A DNA stretch of 64,000 nt, taken from contig NZ_CP102951.1 in the NCBI RefSeq assembly GCF_024741815.1, forward strand, positions 1,091,001 to 1,155,000. The letters are read 5' to 3'. This document shows, in pieces, positions 11,460-20,954 of this stretch. The notes under the pieces are model-generated. The model made no database searches and was not told the DNA's origin. It worked only from the letters and a program-made list of their open reading frames with translations. How positions within the stretch are numbered: position 1 is the stretch's first letter; each line of letters begins with the position of its first letter. This DNA comes from Pseudomonas sp. LS1212 (GTDB taxonomy: Bacteria > Pseudomonadota > Gammaproteobacteria > Pseudomonadales > Pseudomonadaceae). Position numbers and translations under genes: made by a program.

Positions 11460-12903
11460 GCGGCGCTGGCGCCTGCCAGTACCGCGCTCGTTGCTGGGGC
11501 GCATGCTGTTTCTGACGCTGCTGGTGGTGCTGCTGGCCCAGGCGCTGTCCAGCGTGATCTGGCTGTCGCAACTGCGCGCCACCGAGCTCGAAGGCCTGGT
11601 GACCAGTGCCCGCAGCCTGGCGCATTCGATGACCGCCAGCGTCAGCTACTTTCGCTCCCTGCCGCTGGCCTACCGGCCGCTGGTGCTCGACCAGTTGCGC
11701 AGTATGGGCGGCACCCGTTTCGTGGTCTCGCTCAACGACAAGCCGCTGGACATGCAAGTGCTGCCATCGACGCCGCGCAAGGCGGCGGTGCTCAAGGCCG
11801 TCGATGAAGTACTGCGCGAGCGCCTGGGCGAGCAGGTCGATATTTCGGTGCAGTTCGTCAGCCCGCAGGACCTGCGCATTTTCAACAGTGGCCTGAAGCT
11901 CGATGAGCTGCCGCGCTCCTGGGCCCACTATGCCTTGACCCTGGAGCCGGTCAACCCGCCGATACTGGTCACCCAGATTCGCCTGGCAGAGGGCGAATGG
12001 CTGTACATCGCCTCGCTGTTGCCCGAGCCCTACACCAGCCTCGAAGAGGAGGGCCTGCCGGCGCAGCAGGTCTGGTTCATTGTCCTCACCAGCTCGTTCC
12101 TGTTGTTGTTTATCGGCTTGCTGGTGCACTGGCAAAGTCGCCCGCTCAAGCGCCTGGCTATGGCGGCGCGGGAGATGTCACTGGGTGCGGAGGTCGAGCC
12201 GGTGGCCGAAGGCGGCGGCATCGAGGTGGAAGAGGTGGGGCGGGCCTTCAATGCCATGCGCGAGCGGATCAGCCGTTACCTGACCGAGCGTAGCCAGTTG
12301 TTCAGCGCCATCTCCCACGACCTGCGCACGCCGATTACCCGGCTGCGTCTGCGCGTCGAGCTGCTCGAGGATGAAGCGCTGCAAGCCAGGTTCGGTCGTG
12401 ACCTCGATGAGCTGGAACTGCTGGTCAAGGGCGCCCTGCAGTGTGTGAAAGACACTGACATTCACGAGAACATCGAGAAGGTCGATCTCGACCATGTCCT
12501 GCATTGCCTGGTCGAGCCTTACCTGGCGCCAAACGGCAACGGTCGGGTGACGGTCGAAGGTAATGCCGTGCGGCCTTATCCGGGCAAGCCGCTGGCGCTC
12601 AAGCGTTGTATCGGCAACCTGATCGATAACGCATTGAAGTATGGGCATAAAGCGCACCTGTTCATCGAGGATGATGACCGGGCCTTTGTCCTGCATGTCG
12701 ACGACGAAGGGCCGGGGGTTCCGGAGCAGCGGCTGGAGCAGGTCTTCGAGCCGCATTTTCGTCTGGCCGGGCAGCAGCAGGGGTATGGGTTGGGGTTGGG
12801 GATTGCGCGCAATATTGCCCATAGTCATGGGGGTGAAGTCACCTTGCAGAATCTGCGTGGGGGCGGATTGCGGGTGACGCTGACATTGCCGCGTACGGAC
12901 TAG
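11440..12903 (+). CDS. gtrS: Sensor histidine kinase for glucose/2-ketogluconate response
   Basis: Inner-membrane sensor kinase of the GltR/GtrS pair. Of 487 residues: TM1 about 22-43, a periplasmic sensor of roughly 165 residues, TM2 about 211-230, HAMP, then the phospho-accepting His293 in SAISHDLRTPITRLRLR. N-box NLIDNALKYG and G-boxes DEGPGVP and GYGLGLGIA follow. GtrS of P. aeruginosa is reported to bind 2-ketogluconate and 6-phosphogluconate; the ligand here is inferred. The start at 11440 overlaps gltR; a later in-frame ATG at 11503 is possible but would cut into TM1. Confidence 0.93.
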   Translation: MLSPNTERRWRLPVPRSLLGRMLFLTLLVVLLAQALSSVIWLSQLRATELEGLVTSARSLAHSMTASVSYFRSLPLAYRPLVLDQLRSMGGTRFVVSLNDKPLDMQVLPSTPRKAAVLKAVDEVLRERLGEQVDISVQFVSPQDLRIFNSGLKLDELPRSWAHYALTLEPVNPPILVTQIRLAEGEWLYIASLLPEPYTSLEEEGLPAQQVWFIVLTSSFLLLFIGLLVHWQSRPLKRLAMAAREMSLGAEVEPVAEGGGIEVEEVGRAFNAMRERISRYLTERSQLFSAISHDLRTPITRLRLRVELLEDEALQARFGRDLDELELLVKGALQCVKDTDIHENIEKVDLDHVLHCLVEPYLAPNGNGRVTVEGNAVRPYPGKPLALKRCIGNLIDNALKYGHKAHLFIEDDDRAFVLHVDDEGPGVPEQRLEQVFEPHFRLAGQQQGYGLGLGIARNIAHSHGGEVTLQNLRGGGLRVTLTLPRTD

Positions 12904-12920
12904 ATTAGTACGCATTTCGA

Positions 12921-13025
12921 TGTAGCCGCTACCGCAGGCTGCGCTGAGGTCCGCAGGACCTCTCTGCGTTCTTGAATACCCTGCGTCCGCTACGCGGCCG
13001 AGCGCAGCCTGCGGCAGCGGCTACA
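12921..13025. repeat. REP-type inverted repeat pair between gtrS and gtsA
   Basis: A 25-nt arm (12921-12945, starting TGTAGCCGCTACCGCAGG) is repeated in inverted form at 13001-13025 with a single mismatch. The sequence class (tgtagccgct-ccgcaggctgcgct) is typical of Pseudomonas REP/BIME elements. It lies before the gtsA promoter and may end the gltR-gtrS transcript. Confidence 0.8.
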
Positions 13026-13133
13026 GAGGTGTTTGTAACCAGGTGGTGACATTCACGCATCCCTTCGTTACCTCCGCATCCAAGGGTCATGGTTAGACTC
13101 GTATGTAACGCAAGCACCAGACTTGCACCGCAT

Positions 13134-13141
13134 AACAACAA
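13134..13141 (+). promoter_or_regulatory. Candidate Hfq/Crc A-rich motif in the gtsA leader
   Basis: AACAACAA matches the catabolite-activity motif AAnAAnAA bound by Hfq with Crc. It touches the ribosome site AGAAAGG of gtsA, so binding would block translation when a preferred carbon source is present. Call is by motif and position only. Confidence 0.5.
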
Positions 13142-13155
13142 GAAAGGTTATTCAG

Positions 13156-14421
13156 ATGAATGCGATCAATCGCTTCGCCGCTGTCATTTCCCTCGCCTCG
13201 TTGTTGCCCCTGAACGCCCTTGCTGACGATGCAAAAGGCACGGTCGAAGTGCTGCACTGGTGGACCTCCGGCGGTGAAGCCAAGGCGGTCGAAACCCTCA
13301 AGCAACAAGTCCAGAAAGACGGTTTTACCTGGAAGGACAACGCCGTGGCCGGTGGCGGCGGCGCCGCAGCCATGACCGTCCTCAAGACCCGCGCCATTTC
13401 CGGCAACCCGCCTGCCGCTGCCCAGATCAAGGGCCCGGACATCCAGGAGTGGGGCGCGCTGGGCCTGCTGACCAACCTCGATGACGTCGCAGCGGCGAAC
13501 AACTGGGATGCGCTGCTGCCGAAAAAAGTCGCCGAGATCATGAAGTACGACGACCATTACGTCGCCGTGCCGGTGAACATCCACCGGGTCAACTGGCTGT
13601 GGATCAACCCCGAGGTCTTCGCCAGGGCCGGGGCCAAGGTGCCGACCACCCTCGACGAGCTCTTTGCCGCAGCGGAAAAGCTCAAGGCCGCCGGCTTCAT
13701 CCCGCTGGCCCACGGTGGCCAGCCGTGGCAGGACAGCACCGTGTTCGAAGACCTGGCGTTGAGCATCCTCGGCCCGAAAGGTTTCCATGCCGCCTTCGTC
13801 GAGCTGGATAAGCCGACCCTGACCGGTGACAAGATGGTCGAAGTCTTCAAGGCCCTGCAAAAGCTCGGCACTTACATGGATGCCAATCGCGCTGGCCGCG
13901 ACTGGAATATCGCCGCCGCCGAAGTCATCAATGGCAAGGCCGGCATGCAAATCATGGGCGACTGGGCCAAGAGTGAATGGACGGCCGCGGGCAAGGTCGC
14001 GGGCAAGGACTACCAATGCGTGCCGTTCCCCGGTACCCAGGGCAGCTTCACCTACAACATCGATTCGCTGGCGATGTTCAAGCTCAAGAACGAGAACGAC
14101 ATCAAGGCCCAGAACGACCTGGCCAAGGTCGCGCTGGAGCCGCAGTTCCAGACCGTGTTCAACCAGAACAAGGGCTCCCTGCCGGTGCGCCAGGACATGG
14201 ACATGAGCCAGTTCGACGCCTGCACGCAAAAGTCGGCGGTGGACTTCAAGGAAGCCGAGAAGGGTGACGGCCTGCAACCGAGCATGGCCCACAACATGGC
14301 GACGACCCTGGCGGTACAGGGGGCGATCTTCGACGTGGTCACCAACTTCCTGAACAACCCGAGTGCGGACCCGGCCAAGGCTACCGCGCAATTGATGTCG
14401 GCGATCAAGTCGGCCAAGTAG
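13156..14421 (+). CDS. gtsA: Glucose ABC transporter, periplasmic binding protein
   Basis: Binds glucose in the periplasm and delivers it to GtsBC. A Sec signal peptide (MNAINRFAAVISLASLLPLN, cleavage after ALA near residue 24) leads into a family-1 solute-binding fold (421 aa) with an early VEVLHWWTSGGEAKAV segment typical of sugar binders. I chose the ATG at 13156, which has an AGAAAGG site; an ATG at 13123 would add 11 residues ahead of the signal peptide. First gene of gtsABCD-oprB. Confidence 0.96.
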   Translation: MNAINRFAAVISLASLLPLNALADDAKGTVEVLHWWTSGGEAKAVETLKQQVQKDGFTWKDNAVAGGGGAAAMTVLKTRAISGNPPAAAQIKGPDIQEWGALGLLTNLDDVAAANNWDALLPKKVAEIMKYDDHYVAVPVNIHRVNWLWINPEVFARAGAKVPTTLDELFAAAEKLKAAGFIPLAHGGQPWQDSTVFEDLALSILGPKGFHAAFVELDKPTLTGDKMVEVFKALQKLGTYMDANRAGRDWNIAAAEVINGKAGMQIMGDWAKSEWTAAGKVAGKDYQCVPFPGTQGSFTYNIDSLAMFKLKNENDIKAQNDLAKVALEPQFQTVFNQNKGSLPVRQDMDMSQFDACTQKSAVDFKEAEKGDGLQPSMAHNMATTLAVQGAIFDVVTNFLNNPSADPAKATAQLMSAIKSAK

Positions 14422-14430
14422 GGCTTTCGG

Positions 14431-14510
14431 GCCTCATCGCTGGCAAGCCAGCTCCCACAGAAGCAAGTCTGCATTGGCCTCTGTGGGAGCGGGCTTGCCC
14501 GCGATGCGGC
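14431..14510. repeat. REP inverted pair between gtsA and gtsB
   Basis: GCCTCATCGCTGGCAAGCCAGCTCCCACAG (30 nt, first 20: GCCTCATCGCTGGCAAGCCA) faces an inverted partner CTGTGGGAGCGGGCTTGCCC at 14481-14500, continuing to 14510. Placed just after the binding-protein gene, such a hairpin could protect the upstream mRNA and keep GtsA in excess over the permeases. Confidence 0.85.
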
Positions 14511-14545
14511 GCAACGCGCCGCCACCTCCAACAGAGAACTTACTT

Positions 14546-15454
14546 ATGAGCACAATGGCTGCATTGGGCCGAGTCTCGCCCACAGAAAAGCTACAACGCT
14601 GGCTACCGAAACTGGTACTGGCACCCAGCATGCTGATCGTCCTGGTGGGTTTCTACGGTTACATCCTCTGGACCTTCCTGTTGTCGTTCACCAATTCCAG
14701 CTTCATGCCCAGCTACAAATGGGTGGGCCTGGCGCAGTACGCGCGGTTGATGGAGAACGACCGCTGGTGGGTAGCGAGCAAGAACCTCGCGGTGTTCGGT
14801 GGCCTGTTCATCGGCATCAGCCTGGTGATCGGCGTGGTCCTGGCGGTGCTGCTCGACCAGCGCATCCGCCGCGAAGGCTTTATCCGCACGGTCTACCTGT
14901 ACCCGATGGCATTGTCGATGATCGTCACCGGCACCGCCTGGAAATGGCTGCTCAACCCCGGCCTGGGCTTGGACAAGATGCTGCGCGACTGGGGCTGGGA
15001 AGGCTTTCGCCTGGACTGGCTGGTGGACCCGGAGCGGGTGGTCTATTGCCTGGTCATCGCCGCGGTGTGGCAGTCGTCCGGCTTTGTCATGGCCTTGTTT
15101 CTCTCGGGGCTGCGCGGTGTCGATCAGTCGATCATTCGCGCCGCCCAGGTCGATGGCGCGAGCCTGCCGACCATCTACCTGCGCATCGTCCTGCCGAGCC
15201 TGCGCCCGGTGTTCTTCAGTGCCCTGATGATCCTCGCGCACATCGCCATCAAGAGCTTCGACCTGGTCGCAGCAATGACCGCCGGTGGCCCCGGCTACGC
15301 CTCGGACCTGCCGGCGATGTTCATGTACTCCTTCACCTTCAGCCGTGGCCAGATGGGCATGGGCTCGGCCAGTGCGATGCTGATGCTCGGCGCGATCCTG
15401 TCGATCCTGGTGCCGTACCTGTACTCGGAACTGCGGGGTAAGCGCCATGCATAA
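14546..15454 (+). CDS. gtsB: Glucose ABC transporter permease 1
   Basis: Inner-membrane channel subunit. The 302 residues contain about six helices, with the EAA-type loop AAQVDGASLPTIYLRIVLPS that docks onto the ATPase. The ATG at 14546 (MSTMAALGRVSP) follows an AACAGAGAAC leader; a longer frame from 14474 reads through the REP and is rejected. A second in-frame ATG at 14555 cannot be excluded. It overlaps gtsC by 8 bp. Confidence 0.94.
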   Translation: MSTMAALGRVSPTEKLQRWLPKLVLAPSMLIVLVGFYGYILWTFLLSFTNSSFMPSYKWVGLAQYARLMENDRWWVASKNLAVFGGLFIGISLVIGVVLAVLLDQRIRREGFIRTVYLYPMALSMIVTGTAWKWLLNPGLGLDKMLRDWGWEGFRLDWLVDPERVVYCLVIAAVWQSSGFVMALFLSGLRGVDQSIIRAAQVDGASLPTIYLRIVLPSLRPVFFSALMILAHIAIKSFDLVAAMTAGGPGYASDLPAMFMYSFTFSRGQMGMGSASAMLMLGAILSILVPYLYSELRGKRHA

Positions 15455-16292
15455 TCAATTGGCCAAGCCGACCCTCAACTTCAGCCGCATCGCCATCTAC
15501 GCGACCCTGCTGCTGGCCTGCGCGGTGTACCTGATCCCGTTGATCGTGATGCTGCTGACCAGCTTCAAGTCGCCCGAGGACATCCGCACCGGCAACCTCC
15601 TGAGCTGGCCGCAAGTGATCACCGGCATCGGCTGGATCAAGGCCTGGGACACGGTCGGCGGCTTTTTCTGGAACTCGGTGAAGATCACCCTGCCGGCGGT
15701 GTTCATCTCGACCCTGCTCGGCGCACTCAATGGCTACGTGCTGACGATGTGGCGCTTTCGCGGCTCGCAGCTGTTCTTCGGGCTGCTGTTGTTCGGCTGC
15801 TTTCTGCCGTTCCAGACCGTGCTGCTGCCGGCGTCCTTCACTCTCGGCAAGCTGGGCCTGGCCAGCACCACCACGGGGTTGGTGATCGTCCATATCGTCT
15901 ATGGCCTGGCCTTCACCACGCTGTTCTTCCGCAACTACTTCATGAGCGTGCCCGATGCCCTGGTGCGGGCGGCGCGGCTCGATGGCGCGGGCTTTTTCAC
16001 CATCTTCACGAGGATCCTGCTGCCCATGTCGATCCCGATCATCATGGTCTGCCTGATCTGGCAGTTCACGCAGATCTGGAACGACTTTCTCTTCGGCGTG
16101 GTCTTCGCCAGCGGCGATGCCCAGCCGATCACCGTGGCCCTGAACAACCTGGTCAACACCAGCACCGGGGTCAAGGAATACAACGTCGACATGGCGGCGG
16201 CGATGATCGCCGGGTTACCGACCTTGTTGGTTTATGTACTGGCTGGCAAATATTTCTTGCGTGGGCTCACTGCCGGCGCGGTCAAGGGGTAA
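15447..16292 (+). CDS. gtsC: Glucose ABC transporter permease 2
   Basis: Second channel subunit (281 aa, about six helices) of the MalG/CUT1 type. The ATPase-docking loop reads AARLDGAGFFTIFTRILLP. It overlaps the gtsB end by 8 bp and is 4 bp from gtsD, so expression is tightly coupled with both partners. Confidence 0.95.
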   Translation: MHNQLAKPTLNFSRIAIYATLLLACAVYLIPLIVMLLTSFKSPEDIRTGNLLSWPQVITGIGWIKAWDTVGGFFWNSVKITLPAVFISTLLGALNGYVLTMWRFRGSQLFFGLLLFGCFLPFQTVLLPASFTLGKLGLASTTTGLVIVHIVYGLAFTTLFFRNYFMSVPDALVRAARLDGAGFFTIFTRILLPMSIPIIMVCLIWQFTQIWNDFLFGVVFASGDAQPITVALNNLVNTSTGVKEYNVDMAAAMIAGLPTLLVYVLAGKYFLRGLTAGAVKG

Positions 16293-16296
16293 GCAC

Positions 16297-17457
<1,161 letters not shown>

Positions 17458-17478
17458 ATCGAGTCACCCCGTTTTCAT

Positions 17479-17486
17479 AAAAATAA
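17479..17486 (+). promoter_or_regulatory. Candidate Hfq/Crc A-rich motif before oprB
   Basis: AAAAATAA fits AAnAAnAA and ends about 16 bp before the oprB ATG, just upstream of the GAGGA ribosome site. Together with the similar motif before gtsA it suggests post-transcriptional catabolite control of glucose entry. Motif evidence only. Confidence 0.45.
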
Positions 17487-17502
17487 TACGAGGACGTAAC
17501 GG

Positions 17503-18867
17503 ATGGACAACACAACAGCCAAAAACCGGGTGTCGCGTCGAATGATCGGCCAGCTGACAGCGCTCGCTGCGCTGGGCTTGGCGGGCAGCGTGCAGGCTGC
17601 CGGCGCATTCGACCCCGAGTCGAAATGGATGACGGGCGATTGGGATGGCACTCGCACCGAGTTGCTCGAAAAGGGCTATGACTTCACCCTGGAATATGTC
17701 GGCGAAGTGGCGGGCAACCTCAAGGGGGGCTACAACGACGACAAGACGGCGCGCTACAGCGATCAGTTCGCCCTGGGTGTGAAGCTGGACCTGGAAAAGA
17801 TCCTGGGCTGGAACGATGCCGAGGCCCGGTTGACGATCACCGAGCGCAGCGGTCGTAACCTGTCCAACGACCGCATCAGCGATCCACGGGCCGGGCATCT
17901 CAGTTCGGTGCAGGAAGTCTGGGGGCGCGGCCAGACCTGGCGTCTGACGCAAATGTGGGTCAAGCAGAAATACTTCGACGGCGCGCTGGACGTGAAAGTC
18001 GGGCGCTTCGGCGAGGGCGAGGACTTCAACAGCTTTCCCTGCGACTTCCAGAACCTGGCGTTCTGCGGTTCGCAGGTGGGCAACTGGGTCGGTGACATCT
18101 GGTACAACTGGCCGGTCAGCCAGTGGGCCTTGCGGGTGAAATACAACATCACGCCGGAGTTTTTCGCTCAGATCGGTGTGTACGAACAGAACCCGTCGTA
18201 CCTGGAAACCGGCAACGCCTTCAAGCTCAGCGGCAGCGGTACCGAGGGCATGATACTGCCGGTGGAGCTGGTCTGGTCGCCGCAGGTCAATGCGCTGCCT
18301 GGCGAGTACCGTGTCGGTTACTACTACAGCACGGCCAAGGCCGATGATGTTTATGAAGGCGCCGACGGTCAGCCGCAACCGCTCACCCCGGGCGGCGAGT
18401 TCCGCTCCCACAGCAGCAAGCACGGTTGGTGGGTGGTGGCGCAACAGCAGGTCACTTCGCACAACGGCGACGTCAGTCGTGGCTTGAACGTGTTCGCCAA
18501 CCTGACGGTGCACGACAAGGACACCAACACGGTCGACAATTACCAGCAGGTCGGTGTGGTCTACAAAGGCCCGTTCGATGCACGGCCCAAGGACGATATC
18601 GGGTTCGGCGTGGCCCGCATCCATGTCAATGACGACGTGAAAAAGCGTGCACAGCTGGTCAACGACCTCAACGGCATCGATGACTATGACAACCCGGCAT
18701 TCCTGCCCATCCGGGAAACCGAATACAACGCCGAGCTGTATTACGGCGTGCACGTGACCAACTGGCTGACGGTGCGACCGAACCTGCAGTACGTCAAGCA
18801 TCCGGGGGCGGTGGACGAGGTCGATGATGCAATCGTCGCTGGGGTGAAGATTCAATCGGTGTTCTGA
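17503..18867 (+). CDS. oprB: Carbohydrate-selective outer-membrane porin OprB
   Basis: Outer-membrane channel that lets glucose into the periplasm for capture by GtsA. The 454-residue precursor has a signal peptide ending VQA near residue 32. Mature sequence begins AGAFDPESKWMTGDWDG, followed by alternating beta-strand patterns and a C-terminal phenylalanine (IQSVF) typical of outer-membrane barrels. It lies 45 bp after gtsD, so it probably shares the operon, with its own A-rich leader. Confidence 0.95.
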   Translation: MDNTTAKNRVSRRMIGQLTALAALGLAGSVQAAGAFDPESKWMTGDWDGTRTELLEKGYDFTLEYVGEVAGNLKGGYNDDKTARYSDQFALGVKLDLEKILGWNDAEARLTITERSGRNLSNDRISDPRAGHLSSVQEVWGRGQTWRLTQMWVKQKYFDGALDVKVGRFGEGEDFNSFPCDFQNLAFCGSQVGNWVGDIWYNWPVSQWALRVKYNITPEFFAQIGVYEQNPSYLETGNAFKLSGSGTEGMILPVELVWSPQVNALPGEYRVGYYYSTAKADDVYEGADGQPQPLTPGGEFRSHSSKHGWWVVAQQQVTSHNGDVSRGLNVFANLTVHDKDTNTVDNYQQVGVVYKGPFDARPKDDIGFGVARIHVNDDVKKRAQLVNDLNGIDDYDNPAFLPIRETEYNAELYYGVHVTNWLTVRPNLQYVKHPGAVDEVDDAIVAGVKIQSVF

Positions 18868-18890
18868 CGTATCCTGTTGCGCTGTTTTGC

Positions 18891-18986
18891 GACCGCTTGC
18901 GCGGTCGATCGCGGGCAAGCCCGCTCCTACAGGATCGGCGCGTCCCTTGTAGGAAGGGCCGGGCGGCGTTCCGCTTGCCCGCGATG
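18891..18986. repeat. Stem-loop plus REP pair after oprB
   Basis: GACCGC-ttgc-GCGGTC (18891-18906) is a short stem after the oprB stop. It is followed by a REP core TCGCGGGCAAGCCCGCTCC (from 18909) and an inverted, less regular partner ending GCTTGCCCGCGATG near 18986. It probably forms the 3' end of the gts-oprB mRNA. Confidence 0.7.
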
Positions 18987-19033
18987 ACGTCAGAACAATC
19001 ACTGCACATCTATAAGAACTCCCAGGACTTCCC

Positions 19034-19888
19034 ATGCAAGAGCACCCCCTCCAGCGCTTCTTCAAATCGCTGCGGACCCGACCGACCTTCGAGTGGGAGC
19101 GCTACCAGCAGCGCGACGTGCTGATCATCGATCATCCGCAATGCCAGGCTGCGTTCAGCCGCCAGGGCGCGCAGTTGTTGCACTTTCAGCCGCGTGGCCA
19201 GAAGCCGTGGCTGTGGTGTGCGGCGCAATGGCCACAGGCAGGAGCGATTCGCGGTGGAGTGCCGGTGTGCTGGCCCTGGTACGGGCGCCATCCGAGCGAA
19301 GGCATGTGGCCGGCCCACGGCTGGGCGCGGCTGGTCGACTGGAAGCTGCTTGAAAGCCGTGACGACGAGCAGGGTGTCAGCCTGCACTGGCGTTTGCAGT
19401 TATGCGAATGGCAGGTCGACCTGCATGCCCGGCTGGGCGAAACCATGGAGTTGCACCTGACCACCGAGCACCAGGACACCCAGCCTTGCCAGTTGAGTCA
19501 TGCTCTGTTGGCCTACTGGCGTATTAGCAGCGTCGCTGAGATAGCGCTGTCTGGGCTAGAAAACGCGGAGGGTTATGACCAGTTGAACCGCCGCGCTTGC
19601 CGGCAGGAGGGCGATTTGAAGGTCAGTGGCGGTTGCCAGCGCGTGTTCCAGCACGCTGGCTCATTGCAACTGCAGGACCGAGCCTGGCAACGGCAGTTGA
19701 GCATCGATACCGGCGACAGTCAGGACACTGTCGTCTGGCACCCCGGCAGCCGGCCGTTGATGGGCGTCAGTGGCAGCGAAAGCCTGGGCTTTGTCTGCAT
19801 CGAAGCGGCCAGCGGCAGCAGTGACAGCCTGAGCCTGGCGCCTGGCGAGCAGGCGCACCTGAAGCTTCAGGCGCAGTTGCTCAATTGA
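19034..19888 (+). CDS. D-hexose-6-phosphate mutarotase (YeaD-like)
   Basis: Aldose-1-epimerase-fold enzyme expected to interconvert alpha and beta glucose 6-phosphate, supplying the beta anomer that Zwf uses. Of 284 residues the recognisable parts are GGVPVCWPWYGRHP near 75, PAHGWARLVDW near 95, and the HALLAYWRIS block carrying the conserved histidine region. The last 8 bases overlap the convergent hexR gene. Its position between oprB and hexR-zwf supports a glucose role. Confidence 0.88.
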   Translation: MQEHPLQRFFKSLRTRPTFEWERYQQRDVLIIDHPQCQAAFSRQGAQLLHFQPRGQKPWLWCAAQWPQAGAIRGGVPVCWPWYGRHPSEGMWPAHGWARLVDWKLLESRDDEQGVSLHWRLQLCEWQVDLHARLGETMELHLTTEHQDTQPCQLSHALLAYWRISSVAEIALSGLENAEGYDQLNRRACRQEGDLKVSGGCQRVFQHAGSLQLQDRAWQRQLSIDTGDSQDTVVWHPGSRPLMGVSGSESLGFVCIEAASGSSDSLSLAPGEQAHLKLQAQLLN

Positions 19889-20750
19889 ACTCGTCGTCGA
19901 CCGGGTAGCGGCTGGCGTTGAGGCTTTCCTTGATCTTGCGCAGGTGTGGCTGGAAGTCCACGCCACGACGAAGGGTCATGCCGGTTGCCAAAACATCAAG
20001 TACGGTTAACTGAATGATCCGCGAAGTCATCGGCATATAGATGTCGGTGTCTTCGGGCAGCGGAATATTCAGGCTCAGGCTGCTGGCCTTGGCCAGGGGC
20101 GAGCCGGCAGCGGTAAGGCCCAGTACCGAGGCACCGTTTTCACGCGCCAGGCGCGCCACTTCGACCAGCTCGCGGGTGCGTCCGGTGTAGGAAATGATCA
20201 CGAACAGCTCGCCGGTGTGGGCCACCGACGCCAGCATCCGCTGCATCAGCACGTCGGCGTGGGCCGACACGGCCAGGTTGAAGCGGAAAAACTTGTGCTG
20301 GGCATCGAGCGCTACCGGGGCTGAAGCACCGAGGCCGAAGAAATGAATCTGCCGTGCCTGGATCAGCATGTCGACGGCGCGGCTGATCAGGTTCGGGTCC
20401 AGTTGCTGGCAGGCGCTGTCGAGTGAAGCGATGGCGCTGCCGAAGATCTTCTGGGTGTAGGCGCCCGGATCGTCATCGGCTTCCACCGCGCGGCTGACGT
20501 AGGCCGCGCCACTGGCCAGGCTCTGGGCCAGTTGTAGTTTGAGCTCGGGGTAGCCGCTCACGCCGAACGAGCGGCAGAAGCGGTTGACGGTCGGCTCGCT
20601 CACCTTGGCTGCCTGGGCCAGGGCGGCGATGCTGAAGCGGGTGGCTTGCTGAGGGTTGAGCAGGATGACTTCGGCGACTTTGCGCTCAGCCTTGTTCAGC
20701 TCTTCGAGGCGGCCCTGGATCTGCTCCAGGAGGTTTCGCACGCGGTCCAT
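19881..20750 (-). CDS. hexR: HexR transcriptional repressor of glucose catabolism
   Basis: RpiR-family repressor. Residues 1-77 form a helix-turn-helix (AKVSEPTVNRFCRSFGVSGY) and about 120-260 a SIS sugar-phosphate domain with FFGLGASAPVALDAQHK and ISYTGRTREL, which senses KDPG. The protein is 289 aa from the ATG at 20750 (MDRVRNLLEQIQGRLEEL), preceded by AAGGACA; an ATG at 20786 would add 12 unmatched residues. It is divergent from zwf, with a candidate HexR operator between them, and controls gap, edd-glk and zwf-pgl-eda. Confidence 0.95.
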   Translation of the reverse strand: MDRVRNLLEQIQGRLEELNKAERKVAEVILLNPQQATRFSIAALAQAAKVSEPTVNRFCRSFGVSGYPELKLQLAQSLASGAAYVSRAVEADDDPGAYTQKIFGSAIASLDSACQQLDPNLISRAVDMLIQARQIHFFGLGASAPVALDAQHKFFRFNLAVSAHADVLMQRMLASVAHTGELFVIISYTGRTRELVEVARLARENGASVLGLTAAGSPLAKASSLSLNIPLPEDTDIYMPMTSRIIQLTVLDVLATGMTLRRGVDFQPHLRKIKESLNASRYPVDDEFN

Positions 20751-20870
20751 GTAATGTCCTTGGGTCGAGGATGCAGCCAGCGGCAAACGCCGGCAGGGCT
20801 GTTTTTCACGGTGGCCTATCGTACTGATGGCATGGAGGGTTCACCACTTGAATCTGATCGCGAGGCAAAA

Positions 20871-20889
20871 TGTTGTGTTTATTACTACA
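20871..20889. promoter_or_regulatory. HexR operator before zwf
   Basis: TGTTGTGTTTATTACTACA contains TTGT-N7-ACTA, one base off the HexR consensus TTGT-N7-ACAA, within a wider dyad TGTTGT/ACTACA. It is located between hexR and zwf about 66 bp before the zwf ATG. HexR control of zwf-pgl-eda is established in Pseudomonas. Confidence 0.75.
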
Positions 20890-20954
20890 TTTTCCCTTGA
20901 AAGCTGCCTTAAAAAAAGGTATTTCTAGTCTAACTTGATAAAAGAACAAACATC

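Noticed and set aside
14431..14510. CRISPR-like repeat units
   Set aside because: Repeats here and elsewhere are inverted pairs with no regular direct repeat-spacer pattern and no cas genes; they are REP elements.
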